From Pseudobdellovibrionaceae bacterium (lineage in GTDB: Bacteria > Bdellovibrionota > Bdellovibrionia > Bdellovibrionales > JAMPXM01), in contig CAJYOV010000362.1 of the NCBI GenBank assembly GCA_913776405.1, positions 1 through 7,730 on the forward strand: a stretch of 7,730 bases of DNA. Reading direction: 5' to 3'. This document shows, in pieces, positions 6,375 to 7,730 of the stretch. The position numbers were made by a program, and so were the translations under genes. Below the pieces are notes generated by a model, which saw nothing but the letters and a program-made list of their open reading frames with translations, was not told the origin of the DNA and did not search any database. How positions within the stretch are numbered: position 1 is the stretch's first letter; every line of letters begins with the position of its first letter.

Positions 6375-7730
6375 TTAGATTTGAAGAGTCAGACCTAGCC
6401 CGTAATAGTCTCCGAATGAAAATACACCTGGACGATTGCCTAGGTTCGATCCGTCCGCATCTTGATGCGTGTAGTGCAGGTAGAACTTGTAGCGGTTCTC
6501 ATCGAGATACCAGTTCACGCCGCCGTCGATGACAACATCGCGGCCCGTGAATTCAGATTGAGTCTCTCCGAAGTAGCCAGAAATCATCGCCATCGGTTCG
6601 ATGTAAGAGCCATTCTTGAGCGGAAAGCTATAACCGACGCGCGCAAGGCCTGTCTTCGCAGTTACCGCGTGAGGAGACGTGTTCGATTTATAATCGATTA
6701 AGAAGCCCTCGAGTTCCAACGTCAGGTAACGGTAGTTCCAAAGAATGTCGGCACCCAGAGTCCGCATGCCGAAGTAGTTCGGTGTGCGATCTTGGTGGCT
6801 ACCGTTGATGGCGAGTGTAATGCCGTTTCGGCGACCGAAGAAGTTTGACTGAATTCCAAGACCGTATTTTTCCATTTCCGGATCGCCGAAATAAATCTCT
6901 CCGCGAGCGACACTTACGAGTGAATTCTTTGAGCCTTGCGTTTCGCCCAGAGTGACGGACGTCGTCGAACCCGACGGCGTGAACGTGTCACCCGTTGTGT
7001 CTTTGTTAAAGACGCCTACGTTATAACGTGTGCCCCAGCCGTCTTTCTTGACGAGGCCACCGAGGTTTAAGCCCACACCACGACCGAACCCGCGCCCGAT
7101 AACAGCTTGGCGAACGTAGTTCTGGGAGATCGCTTTCTCGAATGAGCTCACCGAAAAAGCTGGCGTTAAGCTCTCGCGAGAAATCTGCGGGCGGAAGTAG
7201 CCTGCCGTTACGTGAGCGAGGTCCGAAGTTTCAGAAAGCTTCCAAGTTAGAAACGCATCCCAAACTCCGACGGTGGCGCCTGACCGCGTGACATCGTTTG
7301 CGCGGCCAAGGTTTGCACCGGTACCGGTTGCTGGGTTCGTCGCGTTTCGTGTATTCGACAATGAATCGTGACCGAGGTTGTCGTAGAAGAAACTGAGCGT
7401 GTAATTCAAACGTTGATACGGAACGCCGCGAATACCAATGCGAGCGCGACGGAAAAAGAAGTTCGCACGATCGTCGACGGTCTCAAGCTGTGGAGTCGAG
7501 TCGAGTTGAGCCTGGCGATCACGTGAGTAAGTCGCCCACGCCTGGACTTGAGCGAAAGGTTGAAAAGCAAAGTTGGGTGTCTTAATCGCAAAGCTCGACG
7601 GTGCAGCCGGCGCTGGAGTTGGAGTCGCGACAGGCTTCACTTCGTTCCCGTCTGGCAGTTTTGCGTCGACTTTGTCTTGAGCGCTCGCTACCGACGCCGA
7701 TAGAACGAAAAGTGTTGAGAGAAGAATAGA
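6375..7730 (-). CDS. Outer-membrane porin, phosphate-selective O/P (OprO/OprP) type, start beyond the window
   Basis: The frame stays open from the stop at 6375 to the window edge, giving 451 visible residues. The GTG at 7640 is internal, because the frame upstream of it encodes a signal peptide: SILLSTLFVL, then SASVASA with cleavage predicted before QDKVD. Probably only a few N-terminal residues are missing. A short Ala/Pro-rich linker (TPTPAPAAP) follows at about visible residues 37-44. The barrel then begins (FAFQPFAQVQAWATY), with FFFRRARIGIRG and YTLSFFYD typical of the O/P porin family. Further alternating strands follow (VGVWDAFLTWKL, GWGTRYNVGVFN), and the protein ends with YYGLGLTLQI, a final strand with a hydrophobic terminus. 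It should form a trimeric channel in the outer membrane. Anion or phosphate preference cannot be read from the sequence, and no phosphate transport genes are nearby. The 93-bp gap to the MCP suggests separate transcription. Confidence 0.85.
   Translation of the reverse strand, partial: SILLSTLFVLSASVASAQDKVDAKLPDGNEVKPVATPTPAPAAPSSFAIKTPNFAFQPFAQVQAWATYSRDRQAQLDSTPQLETVDDRANFFFRRARIGIRGVPYQRLNYTLSFFYDNLGHDSLSNTRNATNPATGTGANLGRANDVTRSGATVGVWDAFLTWKLSETSDLAHVTAGYFRPQISRESLTPAFSVSSFEKAISQNYVRQAVIGRGFGRGVGLNLGGLVKKDGWGTRYNVGVFNKDTTGDTFTPSGSTTSVTLGETQGSKNSLVSVARGEIYFGDPEMEKYGLGIQSNFFGRRNGITLAINGSHQDRTPNYFGMRTLGADILWNYRYLTLELEGFLIDYKSNTSPHAVTAKTGLARVGYSFPLKNGSYIEPMAMISGYFGETQSEFTGRDVVIDGGVNWYLDENRYKFYLHYTHQDADGSNLGNRPGVFSFGDYYGLGLTLQI

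Noticed and set aside
6375..7640. Starting the porin at the GTG at 7640.
   Set aside because: The same frame continues upstream into an obvious signal peptide ending ASA-QD, so the true start is past the window edge.

Overview
The window reads as a chromosomal stretch from a Gram-negative, motile, non-sporulating bacterium with mid-range GC. It encodes an outer-membrane porin, a methyl-accepting chemotaxis protein (MCP) and signal peptides for export. The MCP signalling tip carries [10 protein letters not shown] and [11 protein letters not shown], a variant I associate with Bdellovibrio-like (Bdellovibrionota) and related former deltaproteobacterial receptors. The lineage is therefore suggested with moderate confidence, not proven.

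All six genes lie on the minus strand, so transcription runs from high to low coordinates. In that order: an O/P-type porin whose first few codons lie beyond the window edge (7730-6375); an MCP lacking a recognisable HAMP domain (6281-4677); a secreted, unrecognised protein with a papain-like Cys/His/Asp spacing (4534-3647); then a tight cluster of prkA (3445-1361), a YeaH/YhbH DUF444 protein (1361-261) and the N-terminal 86 codons of spoVR (258-1, continuing off the edge). No RNA genes, insertion sequences, CRISPR arrays or + strand genes were found.

PrkA, YeaH/YhbH and SpoVR are a recurrent stress or starvation module. In Escherichia coli the homologues are yeaG, yeaH and ycgB, linked to RpoS, with yeaGH also linked to NtrC. 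In Bacillus they affect sporulation. Here the stop of prkA and the start of yeaH share one base, and yeaH and spoVR are 2 bp apart, so one coupled transcript is likely. The 201-bp gap in front of prkA holds a -24/-12 sigma54-like element, a weaker sigma70-like element and a perfect 9-bp inverted repeat just upstream of a strong ribosome-binding site. The module therefore probably has its own regulated promoter.

The MCP is preceded by a good match to a sigma28 (FliA) promoter with exact spacing, which would place it in the motility regulon. The porin, MCP and secreted protein are separated by gaps of 93-142 bp that contain inverted repeats, so they are probably independent units. The most useful observations are the sigma28 and sigma54 promoter candidates, the palindrome before prkA, the undescribed putative cysteine-peptidase-like protein and the missing HAMP. 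I saw no clear sign of a wholly new multi-gene system.
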